Source: Virgibacillus necropolis
Lineage (GTDB): Bacteria > Bacillota > Bacilli > Bacillales > Amphibacillaceae
Assembly: GCF_002224365.1 (NCBI RefSeq)
Contig: NZ_CP022437.1
Span: forward strand, 2,046,001-2,110,000
Direction: 5' to 3'
DNA length: 64,000 nucleotides
Below are positions 1 to 9,377 of the stretch, one piece after another (within the stretch, counting starts at the first letter, position 1; each line of letters opens with the position of its first letter). The translations under genes were made by a program, and so were the position numbers. The notes below the pieces were generated by a model. That model was not told the origin of the DNA and searched no databases. It worked only from the letters and a program-made list of their open reading frames with translations.

Positions 1-929
1 ATAAATTTATTTGCGACTTCCGTGGCAGTCATCCCCAAGTACTAGGTCCAGTTAACTGTACCTATACGGGTCTTGTTTCGGCTGTCCGTACCGTTTTCCT
101 TGCAGCAACGAATCCATCCCAAGATGTCAACGATGGTGTATTCAGACCACTCGAAGTCATTACTGACTCAAAATCTATTCTTGCAGCTGAAAGGCCAGCA
201 CCTGTATCTATATACTGGGAAAGTATGCAAGGTGGAGCAGATGTAGTTTGGCAGGCATTGGCACCTCACTTGCCGGATCGCTTGTCCGCAGGTCAATTAT
301 TGTCCGTTTGTGCAGTGACTTTATCGGGAAATCATCACGAATCAAATGAACCATTTTTAATTGTTGAACCTTCTGCAGGCGGGTGGGGGGCTGCAAAAGG
401 TCAAGACGGCGCAAGAGGGCAGTTCTGTATCGGTGATGGTGAAACATACAACGTTCCAGTCGAAGTGGCTGAAACACGCTACGGTGTTATGATTGATGAG
501 TACAGCTTACGGACAGATGGGGCCGGCGCCGGAGAATATATCGGTGGTGCTGGCGTGACGCGATCCTATAGAGCGATGACTGACAATCAGATGGTATCAG
601 CGACTTTCGGTAGAAACAAATACTTTCCATGGGGCTTAAATGGAGGAGACGAAGGTTCCCCAAACGAGTTTCTTATTGAAAAAACGAATGGCGAAACGGA
701 TGGACCATTCGGAATTTATCCGCGCTATCCGCTCAATAAAGGCGATGTCGTCAAACTGATGACAGCTACAGGTGGAGGTTATGGCAATCCTTTAAAACGT
801 CCATCTGGTCAAGTGGCAAAAGATGTGAAGAACGGGTACGTTACCGTTGAGCAAGCAAAAAGGGTATTTGGAGTCATTGTTAATACCGAAACCTTTAAAG
901 TCGACGGTCTAGTAGGGAGGGAAATGTGA
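1..929 (+). CDS. hyuB: Hydantoinase B / oxoprolinase family protein, 5' truncated by window edge
   Basis: The reading frame is open from the first full codon (base 3) to the stop at 927-929, so the gene starts before the window. The visible part reads CDFRGSHPQVLGPVN near its start and later GGYGNPLKRP near its end, which is the C-terminal half of the HyuB/N-methylhydantoinase B family (also called 5-oxoprolinase beta type). Such proteins work with a HyuA subunit in ATP-dependent opening of hydantoin or oxoproline rings in the cytoplasm. The HyuA partner would lie upstream, outside the window. The gene overlaps the next one by 4 bases, and an NCS1 permease follows, which fits an operon for uptake and breakdown of a cyclic amide. 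The exact substrate cannot be read from the sequence. Confidence 0.88.
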   Translation, partial: KFICDFRGSHPQVLGPVNCTYTGLVSAVRTVFLAATNPSQDVNDGVFRPLEVITDSKSILAAERPAPVSIYWESMQGGADVVWQALAPHLPDRLSAGQLLSVCAVTLSGNHHESNEPFLIVEPSAGGWGAAKGQDGARGQFCIGDGETYNVPVEVAETRYGVMIDEYSLRTDGAGAGEYIGGAGVTRSYRAMTDNQMVSATFGRNKYFPWGLNGGDEGSPNEFLIEKTNGETDGPFGIYPRYPLNKGDVVKLMTATGGGYGNPLKRPSGQVAKDVKNGYVTVEQAKRVFGVIVNTETFKVDGLVGREM

Positions 930-1261
930 CAATGGATATTATTAACCTTACAGAACTTGAATCAGAAGGAAATCAAGCATATTCGATGTATACCATTTTT
1001 AAAGAACAGCAACAAGATTTTGCGGTAAAAGTCGGAACCGTAACTATTTATCCAGGTGAAAGAGTACCTCTTAAAGGAGTATCCAATCACGAAGAAAACG
1101 AATACTCAATCATTGTTAGGGGATCGCTACTGACAGAGATTAAAGGAGAGCAATATCGCGTTTCTGCAGGCCAATCTACTTTTATTCCAAAAGGCGAAGA
1201 ACATATTGCTGTAAATGACGGCGATGAAAATTGCGAACTTGTCTTTGTTTTAGTCGGGTAA
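926..1261 (+). CDS. Small cupin-domain protein
   Basis: This 111-residue protein is a single cupin beta-barrel: PGERVPLKGVSNHEENEYSI resembles cupin motif 1 and IPKGEEHIAVND resembles motif 2. The usual metal-binding histidines and glutamates are present in part. I place the start at GTG 926, which overlaps the upstream stop (GTGA) and sits about 6 bases after the GGAGG-like stretch at 914-920. ATG at 932 is an alternative start. Because it is translationally coupled to the hydantoinase B gene it is probably an accessory protein of the same pathway, such as an isomerase or sensor, but the function is inferred only from position. Confidence 0.75.
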   Translation: MTMDIINLTELESEGNQAYSMYTIFKEQQQDFAVKVGTVTIYPGERVPLKGVSNHEENEYSIIVRGSLLTEIKGEQYRVSAGQSTFIPKGEEHIAVNDGDENCELVFVLVG

Positions 1262-1672
1262 ATTTCTAAGTTGTCTTTCGGGAGCGTAAATGCAAAAACA
1301 CTCTCGATTACCAAACAATGATTGCTCTGATTGTCAAATATTTACTAGGAACTATGTTTAATTTAACAAGTAGAAGCCTTTTTCAAAGGGGTATGCCAAA
1401 GAAACCCTAATAACTACTTATTTTTTAAAGGATAAGACTTTTAAGAAATGCTAGTTCATCTTTTTGATCAGCATGCTAAGCATCAGTGTACTCTTCATGA
1501 TTTTAGGTTCGAACGCATCACTTTGCAGACCGAGAATTGCAATTTCTAAGTATTAATAAATATAAAAGTCTTCTTACTAAGTGTAGGAGAAAAAAGTAAC
1601 AGCTCAAGAAAATCCTTGAAACACATGACTCGGTGAATGCTGAGAATCTATTATATAAAGGAGGATGAGAAA
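1262..1672 (+). other. Intergenic leader before the NCS1 permease
   Basis: No open reading frame of note is seen in these 411 bases. A possible sigma-A promoter is TTGCAA around 1535 with TATAAA near 1560. Downstream of it, two short hairpins can be drawn in the leader (TCAAG/CTTGA near 1603-1618, and CTCGG/CTGAG near 1630-1645) before a strong ribosome binding site AAAGGAGG at 1658-1665. I do not recognise a known riboswitch class. Confidence 0.3.
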
Positions 1673-3028
1673 ATGGGAAAACAAAAAGTTACAAAGTCAG
1701 TAGGAAAAGATGAAGCATTGTCTGCTATTCCATCCAGTAAACGTCAGCATTGGTTAGCACCAGCGATGATATTTGGAGGTTTAGAATTTACGATACCGGT
1801 ATTGATGGTGGGAGCTACGCTTGCAGGAGCGTTCGGCTTGTCTGAAATTTTTTGGATATTACTTGTATCACTGTTTGTTATTCAGTGGATTGGAAACGCT
1901 GTTGCAGGTTATATTGGTGCAAAAACAGGCCGATCTTCGTCCGTTATTGCTAGAACAAGCTTTGGAGCAGATCAGGCGAGATTTATTGTAGGGATGACTA
2001 TTTTTGTTGTTTCCCTTGGCTGGTGGGCTCTCCAAACTGCGGTGGCAGGAAACGCTATCTCCGTTATGTTGGGCATTAATTACGAAAACGAAATAATTCC
2101 ATGGGCGATTGTGACAATCGTTGTTGGCCTGCTATTCGCGATTCCTTCAATAATTGGATATGGATCGATGAAATGGACGGATTATGTAGCTGTTCCGGCA
2201 GGACTCCTGCTAATTGTAGGCGGTATTTTCTATTCGTTACAAAATACAGGTTTTGACACGATTATGGCGTGGAGACCTGAACCCTCCATGACCTTTCTTG
2301 CGGCGCTTAGCCTTGTAATCGGAATTAACGTTTCCCAATGGGTTATCGCGTCTGATTACACACGGTATGCAAAACCTAAAGTGAAGGATAATGTATTAAT
2401 TCCATTAGGTATTATTGCAGTAGGATTTCCTTTGTTTTATGTAGGGGCTATCATGTCTGTTGGAGTGGGTGATGCAGATATTGTAAATGTTATGATGAAT
2501 TTAGGATTCCCGGTCTGGGGATTCTTGATCTTATGGTTTGCAACATGGACAAGCCAGCTCGTTAATAACTACAGCATGGGGCTTGCCATGGCTAACATCT
2601 TTAATGTTAACTCGAACAAAGGTCGTGCAATTTTAACTTTCATTGGGACAATAATTGCGATTATTATCGCCTTGGCTGGAATACTAGATTACTTCATGGA
2701 TTTTCTTTATATGACTGCCTTAATTTATCCGGCAATTGCAGGTGTAATGATGGCCGACTTCTTCTTGATTCGCAAGCAGCAGTGGGAGGATAATAAAGGA
2801 TGGAACTGGATGGCGACAATCGCACTTGTAGTAGGAATATCCGTGGGGTATTTGACTCAGTATGTAAATACATTCGGGATTCCGGCCGTCCAATCATTAT
2901 TCGCTTCCCTCATCGCCTATTACGCAGCGATGAAAATCAAAGCAGCGATCAAACCGGATCATTTCACAGAAGTAATGGTGTATCAAGCAGATGAAAAAGG
3001 GTTAGATAAAGAATCTAAATCTGTATAA
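1673..3028 (+). CDS. NCS1-family cytosine/purine/hydantoin permease (CodB-like)
   Basis: A 451-residue integral membrane protein with about twelve hydrophobic segments. The N-terminal sequence HWLAPAMIFGGLEFTIPVLM and the later YIGAKTGRSS and GWWALQTAVAG segments are typical of the NCS1 nucleobase:cation symporter family, cytosine permease branch. It would import a nucleobase, allantoin or hydantoin through the cytoplasmic membrane. I chose ATG 1673 because AAAGGAGG (1658-1665) is correctly spaced. An in-frame upstream extension to 1637 lacks a ribosome binding site. Its place after hydantoinase B and a cupin gene suggests it feeds that pathway. A strong terminator follows at 3111-3146. Confidence 0.88.
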   Translation: MGKQKVTKSVGKDEALSAIPSSKRQHWLAPAMIFGGLEFTIPVLMVGATLAGAFGLSEIFWILLVSLFVIQWIGNAVAGYIGAKTGRSSSVIARTSFGADQARFIVGMTIFVVSLGWWALQTAVAGNAISVMLGINYENEIIPWAIVTIVVGLLFAIPSIIGYGSMKWTDYVAVPAGLLLIVGGIFYSLQNTGFDTIMAWRPEPSMTFLAALSLVIGINVSQWVIASDYTRYAKPKVKDNVLIPLGIIAVGFPLFYVGAIMSVGVGDADIVNVMMNLGFPVWGFLILWFATWTSQLVNNYSMGLAMANIFNVNSNKGRAILTFIGTIIAIIIALAGILDYFMDFLYMTALIYPAIAGVMMADFFLIRKQQWEDNKGWNWMATIALVVGISVGYLTQYVNTFGIPAVQSLFASLIAYYAAMKIKAAIKPDHFTEVMVYQADEKGLDKESKSV

Positions 3029-3913
3029 GATTTAACCGGAAAATTATCTTACTAGAAATTATTAGAAGTTAAAAAAGGTTTAACACTCCTATTTTTCACC
3101 ACCCCAATAAGATCTAGCAGCTTAATTAGCTGCTAGATCCTTTTTTACGCCTTAACTTATATTATAGAAGTTATACCTTTTAAGGGAGAGAGGATTACAC
3201 CTATAAAATCGTCGGATACCGCGTCTACTGGGTAACAGCTTTATCCGTCTTTTCGAGTAATGGGAAAAAGCACCTTGAATTGCTTGCTCCTCAGAAATAT
3301 TTAGATTTCAAGACGCGTAATATTGACGTAAGAAAGTTGAGCAACCCTTAAAGAATATAAATAATAACTGGAGTGCCTTTTTAAAAGTCACTCCAGTTGT
3401 TATTTATAGTTTATACTTTTTATTACAGATTAAGCCAGGCTTTTGTGTTTTGCAGTATTTAAATCTGTTTGTTTCTTTCTTCTCCAAACGCAATTCAGTT
3501 TGAGTGAGTCTATTTTCGTCTTCTAGAATTACATCTCCGCTTATACTCGAAATGAATCAAATAGGAACCATTGAGAAGTTATTAATAGGTTTAGTTTTTG
3601 GTTACATACTGACAATATTCATTTATATGAATAAGATTATTCAGTTTAAAAGTGGTCATTTCCATTTTTATTAAAAACTTCGTGGTATGTATGGTGACTG
3701 GGCCAATGTCTTCTTAATCCGTATTTTGGTAGTAAGAAGTTAAAAGATCTTGAAGAATAGAGTGAAAAAATATATTATTAAACGAAAAGTGAAGATTTTT
3801 ATCACTTCTTTCCCTGTCCCGAATTTTCACGGCAAGGACAGTCCCTGAATATGAGAAACTTATTTTCTTTTGCTTCATATTCCAGTAATCCAGTTTGAAA
3901 GGAGGAAAACCAA
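3029..3913. other. Gene-poor stretch with two hairpins and a gene remnant
   Basis: Apart from the terminator above, this stretch has a second long inverted repeat at about 3358-3407 (TAACTGGAGTG / CACTCCAGTTGTTA). It also has a start-less frame at about 3203-3352 that ends KTRNIDVRKLSNP and may be the tail of a decayed gene. I could not assign the remnant. The rest is AT-rich and without supported coding capacity. Confidence 0.4.
3111..3146 (+). terminator. Rho-independent terminator after the permease
   Basis: An 11-bp perfect stem (GATCTAGCAGC with GCTGCTAGATC) and a 7-base AT loop are followed by a T run. It ends the hydantoinase-cupin-permease unit. Confidence 0.85.
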
Positions 3914-4465
3914 TTGAAAAAAGAATTCCCTATAATTGAAACAGTAAGATTAATCCTAAGAAAAATAATAACAGAGGATGCTGATGATATGATTGTGTAT
4001 CTATCTGATAAAGATGTTGTGAAACCTATGGGGCTAGCGCCTTGCCAAACAGTAAAAGACGTATGGGATGAAATTGGATGGTATAAATCTATATACGAAG
4101 AAGGTACAGGAATTAGATGGGGAATTACCCTGAAAAATTCTGATAAGGTTATTGGGAGTTGTGGTTTTCTTAATATCCATACCAAACATTATCGAGCTGA
4201 AGTTGGTTATGAATTAAGTAAAGATTACTGGGGAAAAGGGATAGCTAGTGAAGCTTTAGAAGCAGTTGTTCAGTATGGTTACCATCACTTTCAGTTGGAA
4301 AGAATTGAGGCTCTAATTGAACCTACTAATCTTCCATCACAAAAGTTAGTAGAAAGGCAAGGTTTCAGAAGAGAGGGCTTATTAAGGCATTATGAATTTA
4401 CTTGTGGTAAATTCGATGATTTATATATGTATTCAATTATAAAAGAAGATCTCAATCTTAATTAA
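3914..4465 (+). CDS. GNAT acetyltransferase, RimJ/RimL type
   Basis: This 183-residue protein begins with an N-terminal strand ETVRLILRKI and carries motif A GYELSKDYWGKGIASEAL, the acetyl-CoA pyrophosphate loop of the GNAT fold. It ends with a RimJ/RimL-like QKLVERQGFRREGLLR segment. It would transfer an acetyl group from acetyl-CoA to a protein N-terminus or small amine, and the substrate is unknown. The start is TTG 3914, placed 8 bases after AAAGGAGG at 3898-3905. It stands alone, with a small membrane protein gene 35 bases downstream. Confidence 0.85.
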   Translation: MKKEFPIIETVRLILRKIITEDADDMIVYLSDKDVVKPMGLAPCQTVKDVWDEIGWYKSIYEEGTGIRWGITLKNSDKVIGSCGFLNIHTKHYRAEVGYELSKDYWGKGIASEALEAVVQYGYHHFQLERIEALIEPTNLPSQKLVERQGFRREGLLRHYEFTCGKFDDLYMYSIIKEDLNLN

Positions 4466-4500
4466 AGTAAAGTGGAAAATTAATAAACGCAGGAGGCTTT

Positions 4501-4680
4501 ATGAGAAAGCATACTAAAACAAGTAAGGTAACTTATTATATCGGAATATTCCTATTCGCTGCTGGATTTGCATTTGGAACTACAGATGTTTCCGTATCCT
4601 ATGCTTCACTTTCAATTCCTTTGATTGTAATTGGGATAATTATATTGATTTCCACCAATTTTTTTAAGAGTAAGGAATGA
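4501..4680 (+). CDS. Small two-helix membrane protein (59 aa)
   Basis: A short frame, ATG 4501 to TGA 4680, is preceded by an excellent AGGAGG ribosome binding site ending 6 bases upstream. The product starts MRKHTKTSKVTYYIGIFLFA and has two hydrophobic segments (about residues 12-28 and 36-53) separated by a short polar loop, with a basic tail (FFKSKE). It looks like the many small DUF-type membrane proteins of bacilli. I cannot assign a role. Confidence 0.6.
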   Translation: MRKHTKTSKVTYYIGIFLFAAGFAFGTTDVSVSYASLSIPLIVIGIIILISTNFFKSKE

Positions 4681-4845
4681 TATTTCAAAGAATTGTTATT
4701 AAGGGAGGAACAGAATAAGGAAGTTGAAGTGAGTCCTTATAATAAAAAATGGACTTTACTGTCAAAGAAAAGGTGAAAAATTACATAACATTTTTGGATA
4801 GGAATAGTCGATTTTCTCTATATTGGGACACTCAAAAGCGTATGA

Positions 4846-5121
4846 GTGGTTGCAGATATTTTGAAAAAGGCGTCAACGGTACGGAGCACATCCGATATAT
4901 GGGTGGAGGATAAGCAAACTGAGCGACATATTGCCTTTAGAATTTATTTATATCCAAGACTTGAAAATTGTTTTAAATGGAAATGGTTCAATGACTCATC
5001 CAGAACCGAGGTATTGGCCAACTTTATAAAGTTTTGGACGATTGTATTGGGTATTGATTTTTTAGGTGTGGTTAGTGATTTTATTTGGCCAAAAAAGAAA
5101 AGAGATAGATTAGTAGGATAA
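4846..5121 (+). pseudogene. Hypothetical C-terminal fragment with one membrane segment
   Basis: The frame runs from GTG 4846 to 5121 directly after an in-frame stop, without a recognisable ribosome binding site, so it looks like the tail of a gene that lost its start. The product of about 91 residues has a polar first half and a hydrophobic stretch (FWTIVLGIDFLGVVSDFIW) before a lysine/arginine-rich end. I do not recognise the family. It could also be a real small gene with a weak start. Confidence 0.3.
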
Positions 5122-5155
5122 TGGTTCTGTTCCTATATCATTATCTAAATATAAA

Positions 5156-5182
5156 AAGCACTGCGGGTTGCAGCGCTAATTA
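5156..5182 (-). terminator. Terminator of yqhL
   Basis: Read on the minus strand, AGCGCTGC and GCAGTGCT pair (one G-U) around a short loop and are followed by TTTTTATA. It lies 26 bases beyond the yqhL stop. Confidence 0.6.
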
Positions 5183-5207
5183 GTGTGTTTGAGTACTTCT
5201 ATATTTA

Positions 5208-5588
5208 TTAAAATTTAACTTTTCCAGTCCAACGTTTAAATCCGCCTTTTAGCTGATTTAAATCCAGATATCCTTTTTTATGAAGTAATTGTGCTGCTCT
5301 AGCAGATCTTGATCCACTTTGACAATAAAGATAAACAGGTTTATCCTTTCTAATTTCAACCAATCTTTGCTTCATTTGTGTAACAGGTATATTACGAGCG
5401 CCAAGTATATGACCTTTTTTAAATTCTTGTGGCTCTCTCACATCTATTAGCTGTGCTTTCCGATATCCTTCTCTGAACTGATCTTCTGTCAACGTTTTTA
5501 AATACTTTCGCTGGTTTAAAAGTCGCAATACAGCATACACAATAAGAGCCACTGTTAATGCAATTAATATTATCATTTGTAATTCCAT
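5208..5588 (-). CDS. yqhL: Membrane-anchored rhodanese-domain protein YqhL
   Basis: This 126-residue protein has an N-terminal membrane segment (IILIALTVALIVYAVLRLL) followed by a single rhodanese domain. The domain includes the CH2A-type LIDVREPQEFKKGHILGARN and the active-site loop YCQSGSRSA, with the catalytic cysteine in place. It probably handles sulfane sulfur at the inner face of the membrane. In B. subtilis, yqhL sits beside mntR and yqhO. Here those genes are about 10 kb away, separated by nrdJ and other accessory genes. The start at 5588 has a GGGGG-type ribosome binding site (ATTTTTTATCCCCCAT on the plus strand). Confidence 0.85.
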   Translation of the reverse strand: MELQMIILIALTVALIVYAVLRLLNQRKYLKTLTEDQFREGYRKAQLIDVREPQEFKKGHILGARNIPVTQMKQRLVEIRKDKPVYLYCQSGSRSARAAQLLHKKGYLDLNQLKGGFKRWTGKVKF

Positions 5589-5979
5589 TTTTTATCCCCC
5601 ATTTTTCTCTATTACTACTTATACCATTATATTGTCGTTGGCTTAATTTATCAAAGTATTTCTATTAAATTTTTGTGTCAGTTCATAACTTGTATTTTGC
5701 TAAAGACACTTATGACAATAAATAATAGGGTTGAAAAAATTGCAACACTGAAAAAAAGTTAAATTAGCATTTTCTCTAGTGAATATCTTTTGTTTTCGTC
5801 AAATTACTCTTCTTTTGATGGTATTCTATAATTGACATTTTGCTTATCGTTCGTTCCAATCACAATATATGGTATTTATTTTTATATTTTTATACTATAT
5901 ATTGTTATCGCCGAATGAAATATGATAAAGTATAAATTAGAAAATGAATTATATATTCAAGGCAAAAGGAGTGATAATA
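5589..5979 (+). other. Intergenic region between yqhL and nrdJ
   Basis: This AT-rich divergent control region contains the two NrdR-like boxes and an isolated TTGACA at 5832-5837. No cobalamin riboswitch (no B12-box-like sequence) was seen, although the downstream enzyme needs B12. Nothing else is supported. Confidence 0.4.
5859..5907 (+). promoter_or_regulatory. Two NrdR-box-like operators before nrdJ
   Basis: ATCACAATATATGGTA (5859-5874) and ATACTATATATTGTTA (5892-5907) both resemble the NrdR consensus acaCwATATaTwGtgt. Their centres are 33 bp apart, about three helical turns, which is the usual phasing of paired NrdR boxes. NrdR is the ATP/dATP-sensing repressor of ribonucleotide reductase genes. 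Its binding here is inferred. Confidence 0.6.
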
Positions 5980-6774
5980 TTGTCGATTGCTGTTGAAGAA
6001 AGCAAGACGATTGATGTTACACAGTTAAACAAAGATATTGAATCATTTCCACAAGTACATCCAATAACAAGGGACATGAAATTGACCCATAAGGGTGTAT
6101 CACGGCTAGTAATGCTTGATCGATATGCATTTAAGGATACCGAGAAAAAGACATTAAAAGAAGGCGACTTTGTCGTTCTAACGGTTAAAGCAGATCCGAA
6201 GTTCCCAGCACGTGGAGTTGGATTTGTTAAATCAATTAATTGGCAGGACAAGCTTGCTGATATTCAAGTAGACAAAGAGTTTATGTCTGTATTAGATAAC
6301 GAAACCGAAGCGGCAACAGGAGTTGTAAAGCGTTCACTCGATGTAATTGATAAGCCTCTTGAGGTATTTTATGAACAAATCGCAAAACGCAATGCAACAG
6401 GGTTATCCAACGTAGAACTAACAGAAGAAAAACAACAAGAATGGTCCGATAAATTTAATCAGGAACTCACAAATCTGAATTTTATTCCGGCTGGACGGGT
6501 ACTGTACGGTGCTGGTGCTGAAACGGATGTTACTTATTTTAATTGTTACGTAATGCCTTATATTAAGGATTCTCGTGAAGGTATTTCAGATCACAGAAAA
6601 CAAGTGATGGAAATTATGTCACGAGGTGGGGGAGTAGGAACGAATGGATCGACGTTGCGCCCTCGAAATACACTTGCTAGAGGTGTAAACGGAAAATCAT
6701 CAGGATCTGTATCATGGTTAGACGATATTGCTAAATTGACGCATTTGGTAGAGCAAGGTGGATCAAGACGTGGT
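5980..6774 (+). CDS. nrdJ: Class II ribonucleoside-diphosphate reductase NrdJ, exon 1
   Basis: Residues 1-265 of an adenosylcobalamin-dependent ribonucleotide reductase, which makes deoxyribonucleotides. The exon holds the N-terminal domain and the active-site cysteine region (TYFNCYVMPY), and ends at GGSRRG. I chose TTG 5980 because AAAGGAGTG (5964-5972) is well placed. ATG 5944 further upstream has no ribosome binding site. The unspliced frame runs only two codons past the exon (AAA TAG) because a group I intron begins at 6775. Joined in frame with exons 2 and 3 (795 + 1161 + 609 nt) the gene encodes 854 residues, the usual size of this class. Confidence 0.88.
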
Positions 6775-7087
6775 AAATAGTATCAGTGCCTCGTCTCTAA
6801 ATAAACCTCGTGAATTGCTGGAAACTCTTTAATGACATGTTGGCTACAACGTAACTGGAAACGGTAAGCGTGAATGTTTAAAAACAACATGTGGATAAAG
6901 ACAATCAGCAGCCAAGCTCCGTATGGGAGAAGGTTCAACGACCATCGAAAACACGTCTTTTAGACGGAAGTGAGTAGAGTAGAAATCAAGTGATTTCGAA
7001 GTGCGAGGACACTTAATAAGTGTAAGATATGGTCTGAACTCTAGGGTAACTTAGAGAACTGATTTTACGAATCAGTGAAACAAATTG
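6775..7087 (+). ncRNA. Group I self-splicing intron 1 of nrdJ (no ORF)
   Basis: This 313-nt insert interrupts the codons for GGSRRG / AQMIML. It has the hallmarks of phage-type group I introns: the 5' exon ends in U, the intron ends in G, and the core elements GACAATCAGCAGCCAAGC (6900-6917, P3/P4 region), GAAGGTTCAACGACC and AAGATATGGTCTGAAC (7024-7039, P7 region) occur in the right order. Removing it restores an unbroken reading frame. It encodes no protein, so it is either immobile or depends on another endonuclease. Confidence 0.9.
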
Positions 7088-8248
7088 GCACAAATGATAA
7101 TGTTAGTAGATTCACACCCTGATATTATCGAATTTATTATTTCAAAGATGCAAAACCCAAGAATTCTTCGTTATTTAATCGAAAACACAGAGGATGAACA
7201 AATTAAACAACTTGCACAAGAAAAGCTAAAGTTCACTCCGTTAACTGAAACGGAAAAGGACTTATACCAGGGGATTGTAAATTATCAAAGCATACCTGGA
7301 CTTGGTGGCTTCACACAAGCAGCAATTAGGGAAGCACAAGAGAAATTAAATACTGGTGGAACGTATTCCGTTCATAATACAGAATTCCTTACGGGTGCAA
7401 ACATCTCGATTTGTTTAACTAAAGAGTTGATGGCTGCAATTGATAATGATGACATGTATGATCTTCGTTTTCCAGATGTTGAACAGTACAGCAAAGAGCA
7501 AATGAAGGAATACAATGAGAACTGGCATGAAGTCGGTGATGTCCGTAAATGGGAAGAAATGGGTTATGGTGTTCGCGTTTATCGTCGTATTAAAGCAAAA
7601 GAACTATGGAATCTAATTAATGTTTGTGCGACATATTCAGCAGAACCAGGAATCTTCTTCATTGATAATGCAAATGAGAAGACAAATGCCAAAGCATATG
7701 GCGATCAGGTTGTAGCGACTAATCCGTGTGGTGAACAGCCTCTTGCGCCATATTCTGTCTGTAATTTAGCAGCTGTAAACTTAGCTGAAATGGCTGATCG
7801 GGATACTAAGTCAATCAATTTCAAAAAACTTACAGAAACGGTTCGTACTGGTGTACGGATGCAAGACAACGTAATCGATGCAACACCATATTTCTTAGCA
7901 GAAAATAAAAAACAGGCCCTTGGCGAACGGCGAGTTGGACTTGGTGTAATGGGATTACATGATTTGTTGATTTACTGTGAAACCGAATATGGTTCAGTAG
8001 AAGGTAACGAATTGGTCGATCAAATATTTGAAACCATTGCAACGACTGCATATCGTACTTCAATTGAATTAGCGAAAGAAAAAGGTAGTTTTCCATTTCT
8101 TATTGGGGAATCTGAAACAGAAACAAAATCATTAAGAAACGCTTTTATTAATACAGGATACATGAAGCAAATGCCAGAAGATATAAGAGAAGATATCGTG
8201 AAATATGGTATTCGTAACTCTCATCTCTTAACTGTTGCACCAACGGGT
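7088..8248 (+). CDS. nrdJ: Class II ribonucleoside-diphosphate reductase NrdJ, exon 2
   Basis: The central 387 codons of NrdJ. The exon contains the finger-loop motif ATNPCGEQPLAPYSVCNLA, with the asparagine, cysteine and glutamate that carry out radical chemistry. Further on it has LGVMGLHDLL and ends HLLTVAPTG. The true first codon is GCA 7088, joined to the GGT codon at the end of exon 1. TTG 7085 in the intron tail could mimic a start in an unspliced reading. The frame runs past 8248 into intron 2 and stops at 8287, which is a non-coding read-through. Confidence 0.88.
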
Positions 8249-9377
8249 AAAGTTATTGCCCCCTATGTCTGTGAAGACGTAGCGTAAAACTTGGCTATAT
8301 GCGGGAAACCCTCAGTATCCTTTCGTACTCGCGTCTTGCCAACGCAAATAATGAGTAAAAATCGAAAGGTGGAGACAATCCGCAGGGAAGTCGTGGCTGA
8401 CCCCTCAACGACTACACGCCGAGCAACCATGATAAAGTGCACCTTAGAATTATATAAAAAATATAAATGAGGTGACATTTTGTTAAAAGAATGTCTAAAT
8501 TGTGGAGTTATTATTAAAGTTAAACCCAGTCATTTTGATAGAAAAAAGTATTGTTCCCGAAAATGTAAAGGTGAATATCAATCAAAAAATCCAATTGCTT
8601 TCCAACATTTAAGTAAAAAGATTTCCGTCCAATGTTTGAGTTGTAGTGTAGAAGTCATAAGAAAAGCTTCAGCAATAAGTGAAAAGAATTTTTGTAGTCG
8701 AGAATGTAGGCAGGTTTATCTAAGAGAAAATGGTAAACTGATAAATCAGCATCTAGTAAAAAAGGTTACAAAAACTTGTCTAACATGTAACGAAGAATTT
8801 AATGTTATTATATCTCGACAAAACACTGCAAAATATTGTTCAAAATCATGTGTGGGAAAGGCCAATGGAGCCAGAGGGAAAGTGCAATATAGAAAAAGGA
8901 TTATGATAAATTGTACTAATTGCTCTAGCAAGCTGGAGAGAAAGCCCTCAATAATTAAGAATTGGAATTTTTGTGATAGTCACTGCATGGCAGAATACTA
9001 CGCAAAGTCCGGTGCGTTTTCGGGAGAAAATAACAAAGCCTGGCAAGGTGGAGATATTGATTATTATGGTCCTAACTGGAGATCACAGAGGAAAAAGACC
9101 AGAATTAGAGATAATTATACTTGTCAAGACTGTGGTTTAACTGAAAAGGAATATGGTCATGAATTATCTGTTCATCATATTATTCCTTTTAGACAATTTA
9201 ACAGTGATTGGGAATGTGCCAATAAACTTTCAAATTTAGTGAGTTTATGTGAACATCCTTGCCACCGAAATAGACATAGAAACATGGTTGATGATATAGT
9301 CTGATCCTCATGGCGACATGGGGAGTGGGTACTGATAATCCCACCCTCTATGAATAAAATAGAGAGTAACAAAAATG
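8249..9377 (+). ncRNA. Group I intron 2 of nrdJ carrying an endonuclease ORF
   Basis: This 1129-nt insert lies between codons for TVAPTG and STGTMVG, a strongly conserved active-site loop. The upstream exon ends in U and the intron ends in G, as in group I introns. Core-like elements are GAGACAATCCGCAGGGAAG near 8372-8390, CAACGACTACACG near 8407, and GATGATATAGTCTGA at 9290-9304 (P7-like). The last one overlaps the final codons of the endonuclease gene. Splicing restores nrdJ in frame. As with intron 1, insertion is directly after a GGU glycine codon. Confidence 0.88.
8480..9304 (+). CDS. HNH homing endonuclease with four zinc-ribbon repeats
   Basis: This 274-residue protein lies inside nrdJ intron 2. 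Residues 1-190 hold four repeats of CxxC-(16-18)-C-xxx-C type, such as CLNCGVIIK...YCSRKC, which look like zinc ribbons for DNA recognition. Residues 205-270 are an HNH nuclease (CQDCGL, SVHHIIPF, LCEHPCHRNRH). It would cut intronless nrdJ alleles and promote intron homing. The start is TTG 8480 after GAGGTGA (8469-8475). Its stop codon lies within the intron's P7-like core, so protein and ribozyme share sequence. It is AT-rich compared with the exons. Confidence 0.87.
   Translation: MLKECLNCGVIIKVKPSHFDRKKYCSRKCKGEYQSKNPIAFQHLSKKISVQCLSCSVEVIRKASAISEKNFCSRECRQVYLRENGKLINQHLVKKVTKTCLTCNEEFNVIISRQNTAKYCSKSCVGKANGARGKVQYRKRIMINCTNCSSKLERKPSIIKNWNFCDSHCMAEYYAKSGAFSGENNKAWQGGDIDYYGPNWRSQRKKTRIRDNYTCQDCGLTEKEYGHELSVHHIIPFRQFNSDWECANKLSNLVSLCEHPCHRNRHRNMVDDIV

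Noticed and set aside
1262-1672. Known riboswitch upstream of the permease
   Set aside because: Only short hairpins can be drawn, and no conserved motif of a known class was recognised.
5589-5979. Cobalamin riboswitch upstream of nrdJ
   Set aside because: No B12-box-like or other conserved aptamer sequence is visible.
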